Shown: in pieces, positions 1 through 8,176 of the stretch | How the letters are laid out: every line of letters begins with the position of its first letter | Position numbering within the stretch: the stretch's first letter is position 1 | Position numbers and translations under genes: made by a program | The notes under the pieces: model-generated | Told to the model about the DNA's origin: nothing | Seen by the model: the letters and a program-made list of their open reading frames with translations, nothing else | Database searches by the model: none | Source of the DNA: Nocardioides islandensis | Lineage (GTDB): Bacteria > Actinomycetota > Actinomycetes > Propionibacteriales > Nocardioidaceae | Assembly (NCBI RefSeq): GCF_015352455.1 | Contig: NZ_JADKPN010000018.1 | Location: forward strand, 34,505-98,504 | Length of the DNA: 64,000 nucleotides | Reading direction: 5' to 3'

Positions 1-2
1 TC

Positions 3-734
3 AACACGGCTGTCAGCGGCGCAGCGCCCGGCATCCCGGCCGCCACGGAGCTGTGCCTGGCCTGTGTCGGACTCCTCGGGGTGGACGGGGTCGCCGTGTC
101 GATGGTGCACGAAGGTGCGTCCCGAGGGACGTTCGGCTCCAGCAACGCGGCCAGCCGGCGCCTCGACGAGTACCAGTTCACGTTCGGAGAAGGCCCGTGC
201 CTGGACGCCGTCTCCACTCGCGACGCCGTGCTGGCTCCCGACCTGGACTCGTCCGAGGAGCACCGGTGGCCGGCCTTCACCGGGGCCGTCCTGGATGAGG
301 GGATCCACGCCGTCTTCGCGTTGCCGATCATGGTGGTGTCCCTGTGCGTCGGGGCACTCGACCTCTTCCGCGCCGGACCAGGACCGCTCGCGGGAGAGCA
401 GCTCGCGGGGGCGCTGATCGCCGCCGAGCTGGCGTCCGCACCGCTGCTCGACATCATGGCGACCGCCAAGGACGCGCAGGGCCTCGACGACGACCTGTTG
501 TCGGAGGGGGAGGCCGGCTGGGGGAGCCTCGCCGAGCTGGACCGCATCGAGGTCTACCAGGCGACCGGGATGGTGATGGCGCAGCTGCAGGTGGACGCCA
601 CCGAGGCCCTCGTGCGGCTGCGTGCGCACGCCATCGCGACCGGCCAGACCGCGAGCCAGGTGTCATGGGCGATCGTGGAACGACGCCTGGTCCTGGAGCG
701 GGACGATGATGGCAGCGGCAGGAGGACACCATGA
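3..734 (+). CDS. GAF-ANTAR regulator, 5' end outside window
   Basis: The reading frame is open from the first bases of the window, so the start codon lies upstream; 243 residues are visible. The N-terminal two thirds form a GAF-type sensor domain (motif EGPCLDAV, then RWPAF, as in actinobacterial GAF-ANTAR proteins). The C-terminal ~60 residues (from about LAELDRIEVYQATGMVMAQL) match the ANTAR helical bundle, which binds two-hairpin RNA antiterminator structures. An internal GTG at 81 would cut into the GAF domain and is an unlikely start. The stop overlaps the next start by ATGA, so the two genes are probably cotranscribed. The ligand is unknown. Family assignment is confident; the target transcripts are not visible. 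Confidence 0.85.
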   Translation, partial: NTAVSGAAPGIPAATELCLACVGLLGVDGVAVSMVHEGASRGTFGSSNAASRRLDEYQFTFGEGPCLDAVSTRDAVLAPDLDSSEEHRWPAFTGAVLDEGIHAVFALPIMVVSLCVGALDLFRAGPGPLAGEQLAGALIAAELASAPLLDIMATAKDAQGLDDDLLSEGEAGWGSLAELDRIEVYQATGMVMAQLQVDATEALVRLRAHAIATGQTASQVSWAIVERRLVLERDDDGSGRRTP

Positions 735-1504
735 CCGGCACGGGCAGCGACCACACGAGCACTCGGGAGCGCGACATCATCCGGGCGTTCGTGGACCTCT
801 CCAACGAGCTGGTGGACGAGTACGACGTCGTCGACATGCTCGTCCGGCTGACCACCAACTGCGCGGGCCTTCTCGACATCGAGTCGGCGGGCCTCCTCCT
901 GGCCGACCCGCGCGGCGTCCTGCACCTGGTGGCGTCGTCCTCGGAGCGCGCCCACCACCTCGAGATCTTCCAGCTCCAGCGCGACGAGGGTCCGTGCCTG
1001 GACTGCTTCCACACCCGTGAGGCCGTCGTCGTCCCGGACCTGGCGGCGGAGGAGGAGCGCTGGCCGCAGTTCTCGCGGGCTGCCCGCAGCGTCGGCTTCC
1101 AGTCGGTGCATGCGCTGCCGATGCGTCTGCACGACGCCGTGCTCGGAACGCTGGGGCTGTTCGGTGACGACCCGGGCCGGCTGGAGGACGACGACCTGGC
1201 GCTCGCGCAGGCACTCGTGCACGTGGCGAGTGTGGCCATCGTGAACGAGAAGTCGGCCGCCGACAGGGCGACGGTCAACTCCCAGCTCCAGCTGGCCCTG
1301 ACCAGCCGCGTCGTGGTGGAGCAGGCCAAGGGCGTGATCGCCCAGGTGGGCTCGCTCGCGATGGACGATGCTTTCGCGGTGCTGCGCCGATACGCGCGCG
1401 ACGAGGGGCGCAAGCTCAGTGACGTCGCCGCGGACGTCGTCGCCCGCGAGCTGTCCGGTGACGTCGTCCTGGCCCACGCTCGGGCTGTGGCGCTCCTGCC
1501 CTGA
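731..1504 (+). CDS. GAF-ANTAR regulator
   Basis: 257 residues. A GAF domain covers about residues 25-175 (EGPCLDCFHTREAVVVPDL is the conserved central stretch) and an ANTAR domain about 190-245 (VEQAKGVIAQVGSLAMDDAF, then a C-terminal helix). Such proteins are known or predicted RNA-binding transcription antiterminators controlled by a small ligand or redox state. It overlaps the preceding GAF-ANTAR gene by four bases and has a good ribosome site (AGGAGG) before the ATG. The two proteins are similar in architecture and sequence, which suggests tandem duplication and perhaps hetero-oligomers. The duplication is inferred from shared motifs, not from an alignment. Confidence 0.88.
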   Translation: MTGTGSDHTSTRERDIIRAFVDLSNELVDEYDVVDMLVRLTTNCAGLLDIESAGLLLADPRGVLHLVASSSERAHHLEIFQLQRDEGPCLDCFHTREAVVVPDLAAEEERWPQFSRAARSVGFQSVHALPMRLHDAVLGTLGLFGDDPGRLEDDDLALAQALVHVASVAIVNEKSAADRATVNSQLQLALTSRVVVEQAKGVIAQVGSLAMDDAFAVLRRYARDEGRKLSDVAADVVARELSGDVVLAHARAVALLP

Positions 1505-1552
1505 GGCCGGCGGGACGGCGGGCGCCACCCCCAGGCGCTGACCGGCGTCGAG

Positions 1553-1578
1553 GCATCAGCGATGGGCCCCCCGGGTAC
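1553..1578 (+). promoter_or_regulatory. SigB-type promoter for desaturase
   Basis: GCAT at 1553-1556, 16 bp spacer, GGGTAC at 1573-1578. This fits the published Streptomyces SigB pattern GNNT-N14-16-GGGTA(C/T). The downstream desaturase ATG (1642) has its own ribosome site, so a 5' leader of roughly 55 bases is implied. Confidence 0.5.
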
Positions 1579-1641
1579 CGTCGGATCAACATCGCTCCGT
1601 GACCCCGAGCGCTCCATCCGAGCACGCTCCGGAGGTCCGCG

Positions 1642-2724
1642 ATGAGCGGCACGACGTCCAGCAGTCTCCCGCCGCGGACCAGGCCGGCCGCGGCGGGCGC
1701 CGGCTCCTACACCGAGCTGGCCGCCCGCATCCGTTCCAGCGGGCTGATGCGCCGCCGGTACGGCTGGTACTGGAGGCGGATCGGTCTCACCGTCCTCGCG
1801 TTCGTGGGGATCTGGGTCGGCGTCGTCCTGGTGGGGCACTCCTGGTGGCAGCTGGTCCTGGCCGCCGCCCTCGGGGTGGTGGTGACCCAGTTCGGGTTCC
1901 TGGGCCACGACGCCGCGCACCGCCAGATATTCGTGTCGGCGGCCTGGAACGACTGGACGGCCCGCCTGCTGTCGGGAGTCTTCGCCGGGCTCTGCCTGGG
2001 CTGGTGGAAGGGCAAGCACGCCCGCCACCACGCGGACCCCAACAAGGAAGGGCGCGATCCCGACATCGCCGCCGGCGCGCTGGCGTTCACCGCCGACGTG
2101 GCGGCGTCCCGGTCGCACGGCGGCGCGGGCTGGTTCGTGCGCCGGCAGGGCTGGCTGTTCTTCCCGCTGCTCACCCTGGAGGGGCTGAACCTCCACCAGG
2201 CCGGCCTGCGCCACGTGATCGCCGACAGGGGCGTGCCGCACCGACGGCTCGAGGTCGCGCTCGTCTCGACCCGCCTCGGCCTGTACGTCGCGGCGCTGCT
2301 GTGGCTGCTGCCGGTCGGCCACGCGGCTGCCTTCTTCGGGGTCCAGATGGCGGTGTTCGGCGTGTGCCTGGGCGGTTCCTTCGCGCCCAGCCACAAGGGC
2401 ATGCCGATCGTGCCGAAGGACATGCACATCGACTTCCTGCGCCGGCAGGTGCTGATGTCGCGCAACGTCCGCGGGGGCACGGTCGTGGACGTGGCGATGG
2501 GGGGACTCAACTACCAGATCGAGCACCACCTCTTCCCGAGCATGCCCCGCCCCAACCTGAAGGACGCGCAGCCGATCGTGCGGGAACACTGTCGCCGCCA
2601 GGGCGTGGCCTACACCGAGGCCGGACTGTTCGAGTCCTACGGCATCGTCGTGCGCTACCTCAACGACGTCGGCCTCAACGCCCGCGGCCCGTTCGAGTGC
2701 CCGCTGGCGAGCAGCATGCGCTGA
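1642..2724 (+). CDS. Membrane fatty acid desaturase
   Basis: 360 residues. Integral-membrane di-iron desaturase with three histidine clusters: HDAAH (residues 89-93), HARHH (126-130) and QIEHH (292-296). The Q in the third box is typical of front-end or acyl-lipid desaturases (linoleoyl-CoA/delta-6-like group). Hydrophobic segments lie near 48-85 and 200-245. It would introduce a double bond into membrane acyl chains, which matters for membrane fluidity under cold or other stress. The start is set by GGAGG upstream of the ATG at 1642. A SigB-type promoter candidate precedes it. Regiospecificity cannot be read from sequence, and no dedicated ferredoxin partner is adjacent. Confidence 0.9.
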   Translation: MSGTTSSSLPPRTRPAAAGAGSYTELAARIRSSGLMRRRYGWYWRRIGLTVLAFVGIWVGVVLVGHSWWQLVLAAALGVVVTQFGFLGHDAAHRQIFVSAAWNDWTARLLSGVFAGLCLGWWKGKHARHHADPNKEGRDPDIAAGALAFTADVAASRSHGGAGWFVRRQGWLFFPLLTLEGLNLHQAGLRHVIADRGVPHRRLEVALVSTRLGLYVAALLWLLPVGHAAAFFGVQMAVFGVCLGGSFAPSHKGMPIVPKDMHIDFLRRQVLMSRNVRGGTVVDVAMGGLNYQIEHHLFPSMPRPNLKDAQPIVREHCRRQGVAYTEAGLFESYGIVVRYLNDVGLNARGPFECPLASSMR

Positions 2725-2764
2725 CGATCCCGGTCCGGATGGCCCGTACGCCCTGGGGCCGTGG

Positions 2765-2789
2765 GGCTGCGGGGTCCGCCGCTGGGTAC
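2765..2789 (+). promoter_or_regulatory. SigB-type promoter, leaderless configuration
   Basis: GGCT (2765-2768), 15 bp spacer, GGGTAC (2784-2789). The -10-like box is followed by exactly 9 bases and then the ATG at 2799, so the transcript would begin at or next to the start codon. Confidence 0.5.
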
Positions 2790-2798
2790 CCGGAGCCC

Positions 2799-2912
2799 AT
2801 GTGGTTCCTGGGCCTGCTGATCGTGATCGCGCTGGTGATCTGCTCCCGGCCGCTGCCGATGCCGCCGCGTCACCGGGCCGAGAAGGCCGTCGCTCCACGC
2901 TCCGCCGAGTAG
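2799..2912 (+). CDS. Small single-span membrane protein
   Basis: 37 residues: an N-terminal transmembrane helix (MWFLGLLIVIALVICSRPLP) followed by a basic tail. No family recognised. Support comes from position: GGGTAC ends 9 bp before the ATG, the same geometry as seven other genes here, and a strong terminator follows at 2941-2969. The ORF is short, so chance cannot be excluded, but promoter, hydrophobic helix and terminator together favour a real stress-induced mini-protein. Confidence 0.55.
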   Translation: MWFLGLLIVIALVICSRPLPMPPRHRAEKAVAPRSAE

Positions 2913-2940
2913 GCCGGAGCGGGACGTCGCCCCACGCACA

Positions 2941-2969
2941 CCGCCCCCGCCCTGTGGGGGCGGGGGCGG
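2941..2969. terminator. Bidirectional hairpin terminator
   Basis: A 12-bp perfect G/C stem (CCGCCCCCGCCC with its complement) around a short loop lies between the convergent stops at 2912 (+) and 2985 (-). It can serve both strands; there is no clear U-tract. Confidence 0.7.
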
Positions 2970-2984
2970 CAGGTCGTGCAGTGT

Positions 2985-3269
2985 CTAGCGGGTGGTGCGG
3001 GTGTCGTCGTCGTAGAAGTCGCGGCTGCCGGACTTGGCCAGACCGCGGCTGACCAGATAGCCGACGGCCATCAGCGTCACGTAGAACCACGCGTCCTGGG
3101 CCCCGAACTCGTCGGAGACCTGGGCCGCGACGAGGACGGCGATGACGCCGGCCACGAGGACGATGAGCTCGGAGGTCTTCACCGAGGCCTTGGTCTCGGT
3201 GCTGATGCGCCGGTCGGCGACATGGGTCTTCTCGGCCGACTGGGTGGTGGAGTAGGTGGTGTTCGACAT
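2985..3269 (-). CDS. Small membrane protein of unknown function
   Basis: 94 residues. A polar N-terminus (~1-32, Thr/Ser rich) is followed by two hydrophobic segments (about 35-50 and 62-77) and a charged C-terminus ending DDDTRTTR. The start ATG at 3269 is preceded by AAGGAG. I do not recognise a named family; similar small two-helix proteins occur in stress regions of Nocardioides-like genomes. The gene runs convergent to the upstream mini-protein. The 204-bp region in front of it carries the 25-bp motif described under findings (3428-3452). Confidence 0.7.
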   Translation of the reverse strand: MSNTTYSTTQSAEKTHVADRRISTETKASVKTSELIVLVAGVIAVLVAAQVSDEFGAQDAWFYVTLMAVGYLVSRGLAKSGSRDFYDDDTRTTR

Positions 3270-3427
3270 GGTGGAGCTCCTTGCTCTGGTGACCGGGGCC
3301 GTTGCCCGGCGGGAGGCGGCGCGTCGCGGTCGGCATCGGTGATGCCTCGTGCATTCGTCACCCGGTGGGCGGATGGCCCGACAGACGTGGGTGGTGCGTC
3401 GACTCGCTGGTTCCAGTGTGTCCGGGG

Positions 3428-3452
3428 GCAGGGGTATGTCACTACACCCTGG
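3428..3452. repeat. 25-bp imperfect palindrome, copy 1
   Basis: GCAGGGGTAT, seven variable bases, then CACCCTGG. It matches 20 of 25 positions of a second copy at 21751-21775. Both copies are intergenic and upstream of a minus-strand gene. CAGGG/CCCTG arms make it a candidate protein-binding site or promoter element of unknown type. Confidence 0.45.
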
Positions 3453-3473
3453 CGGGGGAGCGGACGAGCTCCG

Positions 3474-4232
3474 TCACCGTGACAGCCGACGCGCAACGGT
3501 GAGCCAGACGTCCGGGTCGACGACCATCCCCAAGTGGGTCGACCGGACCTCGACGTGGTCGACGTGGAGGGAGTGGCGGTCCAGGCAGCTGCGCCAGCTG
3601 ACCACTCCGTCGCGGCGGCTGAGGACCACGGTGATCGGCACCTGCAGCGGATCGGTGCGGTCGCGACGCTCGGCGTACGACGCCAACCGGTCTCCCTCGT
3701 CACGTCGGACGAACCGCGCGCCCGCCGTGTGGGCCGTGCCGCCGACGACGGGCGTGCCGAAGGTGACCAGACGCCGGACCGCCTCGGGGTGGCGTCGTGC
3801 GACCTCGCGGGCCACGACGCCGCCCAGGCTCCAGCCCACCAGCGCTACCGGTCCTGCCGCATCCGCACGCTGGAGCACCAGTCGCTCGAGCCGGCGCACG
3901 TCGCCGCGCACGTCGCCGCGGTTGCGTCCGAACCCCCAGCCGCGTGCGTCGTGACCCAGGCTCGCGAGGTACCTCCGCAACGGCGTCATCAGTGACTCCG
4001 GCGCCGCGAAGCCCGGCACGTCGATCACCGGCGCGCCTTCCCACGGAGCTCGGGGCGCGGCCCGGAGGCGTCGTCGGGCCACCGCCAGCCGGTAGCCCTG
4101 GCCGGCGGCGGTGAGCTCGCCGAAGCCGAGACGGAGAGCAGGAGGCCCTGACGCGGCGGGATGGTCCTCGGGCGCGATCAGTCGGGTGCGGTCGCTCCAG
4201 CCGAGGAGGCCGGTCAGGTCGGCAGCGGTCAC
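3474..4232 (-). CDS. Alpha/beta hydrolase (lipase-like)
   Basis: 252 residues from the GTG at 4232. The nucleophile elbow GWSLGG (with GPVALV before it) and a C-terminal histidine in STHLGM fit an alpha/beta-hydrolase triad; the oxyanion-side segment is VIDVPGFAAP. It resembles PGAP1/triacylglycerol-lipase-like hydrolases with a short lid. An upstream-extended frame exists to 4349, but the GTG lies exactly 9 bp after GGGTAC (4247-4242), so a leaderless start there is preferred. It is divergent from the YtxH-like stress gene at 4416. The substrate is unknown; a lipid ester is likely. Confidence 0.8.
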   Translation of the reverse strand: MTAADLTGLLGWSDRTRLIAPEDHPAASGPPALRLGFGELTAAGQGYRLAVARRRLRAAPRAPWEGAPVIDVPGFAAPESLMTPLRRYLASLGHDARGWGFGRNRGDVRGDVRRLERLVLQRADAAGPVALVGWSLGGVVAREVARRHPEAVRRLVTFGTPVVGGTAHTAGARFVRRDEGDRLASYAERRDRTDPLQVPITVVLSRRDGVVSWRSCLDRHSLHVDHVEVRSTHLGMVVDPDVWLTVARRLSR

Positions 4233-4241
4233 CGCTACGAC

Positions 4242-4267
4242 GTACCCAGCACCACCGGGGGTCAACC
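4242..4267 (-). promoter_or_regulatory. SigB-type promoter for hydrolase
   Basis: On the minus strand: GGTT (4267-4264), 16 bp, GGGTAC (4247-4242), then 9 bp to the GTG at 4232. Good match to GNNT-N14-16-GGGTAC with leaderless spacing. Confidence 0.55.
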
Positions 4268-4361
4268 CGCGATCCCGGTCACACCCGTTCCAACCCGCGA
4301 CACCGGGTTCACCCGCACAGGTGGTTCTTGCGCTGGGCCGCAGAAACACCGGCCGAACCGG

Positions 4362-4385
4362 GGCTGCCGACCCGAGGGCGGGTAC
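4362..4385 (+). promoter_or_regulatory. SigB-type promoter for stress operon 4416-5961
   Basis: GGCT (4362-4365), 14 bp, GGGTAC (4380-4385). A ribosome site (GGAGG at 4406-4410) and ATG 4416 follow, so this transcript has a short leader. Confidence 0.5.
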
Positions 4386-4415
4386 CCCGAGGACTCACCA
4401 CACATGGAGGAACCA

Positions 4416-5030
4416 ATGACCACCACCCCAGGTATCCACCGGGACGACACCGCTCCTTCCACGACGACCGAGGAGGGCAGGAAGGTCGCCGGAGTCGCGG
4501 CCGAGGAGGCCCAGCACGTGGCCGGCGAGGCCAAGGACCAGGTACGCCGCCTGGTCGACGAGACCCGCGACCAGGCCCTCGACCAGGCCACCACGCAGCG
4601 CGACCGGCTGGTCGACACGCTCCGCACCTTCGGCGACGACCTCGACACGATGGCCTCGAACGGCGGGACCTCCGGTCTGGCCGCCGAGGTCGCCCGCCAG
4701 GCCGCCGACCGGGTGCGCTCGTTCGGCAGCAGTCTCGACGGCCGTGAACCCGGCGAGATCCTCGACGACCTGCGCGGCCTCGCGCGGCGCCGGCCCGGGA
4801 TGTTCCTGCTCGGCGCGCTGACCGCCGGCCTCGTCGTCGGCCGGCTGGCCCGCGGCGCGGCCTCGTCCTCGGGCGACCACGCCGGCCCCAGCACGAGCGA
4901 CGTCACGGCGGAGCACCCCGTCATGACCACCTCGAGCACGACGTACCCGACCGTCGACCCGCTCGCGACGAACGTGCCGACCTCCTCGACGTTCGAGGAG
5001 CCTGCGGTCTACCAGGACGCCCCGCGATGA
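4416..5030 (+). CDS. YtxH/apolipoprotein-like membrane stress protein
   Basis: 204 residues. The N-terminal half (about 20-115) is an amphipathic, Ala/Glu/Asp/Arg-rich helix like those of YtxH or late-embryogenesis-type proteins. One hydrophobic segment follows (PGMFLLGALTAGLVVGRLA, about 130-150), then a polar Ser/Thr tail. It opens a three-gene operon with DUF1469 and DUF3618 proteins, a trio common in actinobacteria and usually stress-linked. GGAGG sits 6 bp before the ATG and the stop overlaps the next ATG. The probable role is at the membrane or envelope; the molecular activity is unknown. Confidence 0.8.
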   Translation: MTTTPGIHRDDTAPSTTTEEGRKVAGVAAEEAQHVAGEAKDQVRRLVDETRDQALDQATTQRDRLVDTLRTFGDDLDTMASNGGTSGLAAEVARQAADRVRSFGSSLDGREPGEILDDLRGLARRRPGMFLLGALTAGLVVGRLARGAASSSGDHAGPSTSDVTAEHPVMTTSSTTYPTVDPLATNVPTSSTFEEPAVYQDAPR

Positions 5031-5443
5031 GTGGGCCGGACATCAGGACCGGGGGCGCACCGGGCCAGGACCGCAGCCTCGGCGAGATCGTGCACGACAT
5101 CGCCGGCGACCTGAGCACGCTGGTGCACCAGGAGCTCGACCTCGCCAAGACCGAGATCAAGCAGGAGGCGGCCCGGGCGGGCCGCGGAGCAGGTCTGCTC
5201 GGCGGTGCCGGCGTCGCCGGCCTGCTGACCCTGATCTTCGCGTCGCTGGCGCTGACCTACCTGCTGGACAACTGGCTGCCTGCCGAGGCAGCCGCACTCA
5301 TCGTGGCCGCGATCTGGCTGGTCGCCGCCGCAGTGCTCGCGTCATCGGGCCGCAAGGCCCTCAAGGAGACCAACCCCGCGCTGCCCGAGACGCAGCGCTC
5401 ACTCAAGGAGGATGCCCGATGGGCCAGTCAACAGAAGAGCTGA
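5027..5443 (+). CDS. Phage-holin-like superfamily III protein (DUF1469)
   Basis: 138 residues. An N-terminal cytosolic helix (LGEIVHDIAGDLSTLVHQEL) is followed by two hydrophobic segments (about 55-80 and 88-108) and a short polar tail, the usual layout of the actinobacterial Phage_holin_3_6/DUF1469 family. The name comes from structural resemblance; nothing phage-like surrounds the gene. ATGA overlap with the previous gene and a 25-bp overlap with the next indicate translational coupling. It is probably a membrane partner of the DUF3618 protein. The function is unknown. Confidence 0.88.
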   Translation: MSGPDIRTGGAPGQDRSLGEIVHDIAGDLSTLVHQELDLAKTEIKQEAARAGRGAGLLGGAGVAGLLTLIFASLALTYLLDNWLPAEAAALIVAAIWLVAAAVLASSGRKALKETNPALPETQRSLKEDARWASQQKS

Positions 5444-5961
5444 ACAGCGAGATCGCCGGCACGCGTCAGGCCCTGTCGTCCGACCTGGACGCGTTGCAGG
5501 ACAAGGTGAGCCCGAGCGCGATCATCGAGCGCCGCAAGGCCGAGGCCCGCGGACGCCTGTCCGGCATCAAGGACAGCGTGATGGGGAGCAGCAGTGCAGC
5601 GACCTCGTCGGTCGGCGACACCGCCCACGGCGCCGTGCGGTCGGCGGAGAGCTCGGTGCAGGGGAGCCCGCTCGCCGCGGGCCTCGTCGCCTTCGGCACC
5701 GGCCTGCTCGTGGCCGCTCTCGTGCCGGCCAGCGCCACCGAGGCGAAGGCCGGCCAGAAGCTGGTCGACACCGCCAAGGAGCACGGCCAGCCCGTGGTCG
5801 ACCAGGCCAAGGCCGCCGGCCAGGAGCTCGCCGAGGGTCTGAAGGGCCCGGCCACGGATGCGGTCCAGGAGGTCAAGGACACCGCCCAGCAGTCGGCCGG
5901 GCGGGTCCAGGACCAGGGCCAGTCGTCGGTCGAGAACGTCCGGTCCGACCACCAGGTCTGA
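5419..5961 (+). CDS. DUF3618 domain protein
   Basis: 180 residues. The N-terminus (TEELNSEIAGTRQALSSDLD) is the DUF3618 signature, followed by a predicted coiled or amphipathic region, one membrane segment (LAAGLVAFGTGLLVAALVP, about 90-110) and a long apolipoprotein-like helix rich in Ala, Lys and Gln. Last gene of the operon, ending just before a strong hairpin terminator. The consistent pairing with DUF1469 suggests a membrane-organising or envelope-stress role. That role is inferred from context only. Confidence 0.88.
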   Translation: MGQSTEELNSEIAGTRQALSSDLDALQDKVSPSAIIERRKAEARGRLSGIKDSVMGSSSAATSSVGDTAHGAVRSAESSVQGSPLAAGLVAFGTGLLVAALVPASATEAKAGQKLVDTAKEHGQPVVDQAKAAGQELAEGLKGPATDAVQEVKDTAQQSAGRVQDQGQSSVENVRSDHQV

Positions 5962-5968
5962 CCGCCCC

Positions 5969-6005
5969 GAGCCGTACGCCGGCCCCCACGGTCGGCGTAC
6001 GGCTC
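5969..6005 (+). terminator. Hairpin terminator
   Basis: A 13-bp perfect stem (GAGCCGTACGCCG and its complement) with an 11-base loop, 8 bases after the DUF3618 stop codon. Confidence 0.8.
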
Positions 6006-6077
6006 AACCGGCTCCGGCAACGTCACTCTCACGCCACCGTCATCGGATCGAGGTATGTCATGGCCAGCCCCGCTGAC

Positions 6078-6083
6078 GGGTAC
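6078..6083 (+). promoter_or_regulatory. GGGTAC box before glycosyltransferase operon
   Basis: GGGTAC followed by exactly 9 bp and an in-frame GTG (6093). No GNNT lies at 14-16 bp upstream, so the promoter call is weaker than the others. It nevertheless shares the leaderless geometry and decides the start of the downstream gene. Confidence 0.4.
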
Positions 6084-6092
6084 TCGTCACCT

Positions 6093-7178
6093 GTGGGGAA
6101 GACCGGTCCGTTGAGGATCTGCCTGATCGCCTCGAGCCGCTTCCCGATCAGGGAGCCGTTCGCCGGCGGGCTCGAGGCGCACACCTTCGCCCTCGCCGGC
6201 GAGCTGCACCGGCGTGGCCACGTCATCTCCGTGTTCGCAGCACCCGGCTCCCGCCTGGGGTTCCCGGCCGATGAGCTGGGCGTGTCGTCCTTCCGCCAGA
6301 GCGCGGCGGCGCGGGCCGACGTGGGCGCCCCGCCCCAGCGCTGGATGGAGGAGCATCACGCCTACCTGGGGCTGATGCTGAGGCTCGCGTCCCACGGCGC
6401 CCGGGACTTCGACGTCGTGGTCGACAACAGCCTGCACCACCTGCCCGTGGCCATGGCGCCGGCCGTCCCCGTCCCGATGGTGACGATCCTGCACACCCCA
6501 CCCCTGCCCTGGCTCGAGTCCGCCGTGGACGTGGCGGGGTCGACGGGCACGTTCGTGGCGGTGAGTGCCGCGATGAGCCGCGCGTGGGCCCACGCGGTGC
6601 CCTCGACGACCATCCGCAACGGGGTCGACCCGGCGCGCTGGACGCCGGGGCCGGGCGGACCCGACGCGGTGTGGTCGGGCCGGATCGCGCCCGAGAAGGC
6701 CCCTCACGAGGCGCTGGACGCCGCCCTGCTGAGCGGTCGAGCGATCACCCTCGCGGGGCCGGTCATGGACCGTGGCTACTTCGACGCCGAGATCGGCCCT
6801 CGCCTGGGGCCCCGCGCCAGGTACGCCGGCCACCTCGACCACACCGCCCTCGCCCAGCTGGTCGGAGCGTCCGGCGTGGCCCTGGTGACTCCCACCTGGG
6901 ACGAGCCCTTCGGGCTGGTCGCGGCCGAGGCGATGCTGTGCGGCACACCGGTCGCGGCGTACGCCCGCGGGGGACTGGTCGAGGTCGTCGCACACGAGAC
7001 CGGCCGACTGGCAGGCGCGGACGACGTCGAGGGCCTGGCCCTGGCTGTCGACGCGGCGGCTGCACTGGACCGCGTGGCCGTGCGTGCGCACGCCGAGTCG
7101 GTGCACGGTCTCTCGCGGATGGTCGATGAGTACGAGCGGCTCTTCGGCGACATGCTCTCCGGGCAGGCCGCCGCATGA
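6093..7178 (+). CDS. Glycosyltransferase family 4
   Basis: 361 residues from GTG 6093. GT-B fold: N-terminal domain with the acceptor-side glycine loop (REPFAGGLEAHTFALAGELH) and C-terminal donor domain with the EPFGLVAAEAMLCGTPV signature that binds the nucleotide-sugar. A longer frame reaches ATG 6060, but GGGTAC 9 bp before the GTG and the extra residues unlike the family support the shorter start. First of four glycosyltransferase genes linked by ATGA overlaps, so a single glycan or glycolipid is probably built stepwise. The donor sugar is unknown. Confidence 0.87.
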   Translation: MGKTGPLRICLIASSRFPIREPFAGGLEAHTFALAGELHRRGHVISVFAAPGSRLGFPADELGVSSFRQSAAARADVGAPPQRWMEEHHAYLGLMLRLASHGARDFDVVVDNSLHHLPVAMAPAVPVPMVTILHTPPLPWLESAVDVAGSTGTFVAVSAAMSRAWAHAVPSTTIRNGVDPARWTPGPGGPDAVWSGRIAPEKAPHEALDAALLSGRAITLAGPVMDRGYFDAEIGPRLGPRARYAGHLDHTALAQLVGASGVALVTPTWDEPFGLVAAEAMLCGTPVAAYARGGLVEVVAHETGRLAGADDVEGLALAVDAAAALDRVAVRAHAESVHGLSRMVDEYERLFGDMLSGQAAA

Positions 7179-8176
7179 TCGGCTACTACGTGCACCACGT
7201 CGGAGCCGGGCACCTGAACCGGGCCCGCGCCGTCGCCGAACGGAGCCGGGTCACGGTCACGGGGCTGTCGTCCCTCGCCGAGCCAGCGGACTGGCCGGGT
7301 CCGTGGGTGCGCCTCGACCGCGACGACCTGGCCGAGACGCCGGCCGACGTCACGGCCGGCGGCCTGCTCCACTGGGTACCCCTGGAGGACACCGGTCTGC
7401 GCCACCGGATGTCCGCCATCTCCGCCTGGATCGCCGCGGAGCGACCTCGGCTGGTCGTCAGCGACGTCTCGGTGGAGGTGGCGCTGCTGGCCCGGCTGCA
7501 CGGCGTGCCGGTCATCTCGGTGGTTCTCCCCGGCGACCGGGGGGACCCGGCCCACCGCGCCGGCTTCGCCGTCAGCAGCGGACTGGTGGCCGCCTGGCCC
7601 CGACGTGCCGTCGGCATGGTGCGAGGACTGACGTCGGCGGACCAACGCCGGCTCCAGCACCTGGGCGGGCTCTCCCGGCTCCCGGTCGCTGGCATCAGGC
7701 CTGCGGCGGGAAGCGCCCGGACGGTGCTGGTCCTCTCGGGCCGTGGAGGCGGGCATCCGAGCAGGGACGAGGTCGCCGCCGCGGCCGCCGATGCGCCCGA
7801 GTGGCGCTGGCGGGTGCTCGGCGGCTCGGGCCAGTGGAGCGACGATCCCTCCGGAGCGCTGGCGGCTGCCGACGTCGTGGTGCTGCAGGCCGGGCAGAAC
7901 GCCGTGGCCGACGTGGCGGCCAGCCGACGACCCGCGGTCGTCGTGGCGGCCGAGCGCCCGTTCGGCGAGCAGGTCGCCACCGCCTCGGTGTTGGAGGGGG
8001 ACTCCTGGCCGTGCCGGGTGCTCCCGACCTTCCCGTCGAGCGGGTGGCCCGCCCTTCTCGACGAGGTCGCCGCCCTGGACGGGTCGACGTGGAGCGCGTG
8101 GTGCGACGGCGACGCCGCCGACCGCTTCGCCGGCTACCTCGAGTCGTTCGTCCTGGCGCCGGCGGGCCGGTCATGA
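7175..8176 (+). CDS. MurG-like (GT28-type) glycosyltransferase
   Basis: 333 residues. The N-terminal motif YYVHHVGAGHLNRARAVAE is the glycine/histidine loop of MurG/UGT-type GT-B enzymes. The C-terminal half contains VLVLSGRGGG and the donor-site segment ADVVVLQAGQNAVADVAASR, as in MurG-like transferases. It overlaps the GT4 gene and the next gene by four bases each (ATGA). It probably adds a sugar within the pathway defined by the operon. It is clearly not MurG itself, since it lacks the neighbourhood and is divergent. The acceptor is unknown. Confidence 0.8.
   Translation: MIGYYVHHVGAGHLNRARAVAERSRVTVTGLSSLAEPADWPGPWVRLDRDDLAETPADVTAGGLLHWVPLEDTGLRHRMSAISAWIAAERPRLVVSDVSVEVALLARLHGVPVISVVLPGDRGDPAHRAGFAVSSGLVAAWPRRAVGMVRGLTSADQRRLQHLGGLSRLPVAGIRPAAGSARTVLVLSGRGGGHPSRDEVAAAAADAPEWRWRVLGGSGQWSDDPSGALAAADVVVLQAGQNAVADVAASRRPAVVVAAERPFGEQVATASVLEGDSWPCRVLPTFPSSGWPALLDEVAALDGSTWSAWCDGDAADRFAGYLESFVLAPAGRS

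Noticed and set aside
454..3354. 966-aa minus-strand open frame across the GAF-ANTAR and desaturase genes
   Set aside because: Arg/Pro-rich antisense shadow typical of high-GC DNA; the opposite strand carries clear families with complete motifs.
5027..5443. Prophage signal from the holin-like family name
   Set aside because: No other phage genes, and DUF1469 is a chromosomal stress-associated family in actinobacteria.
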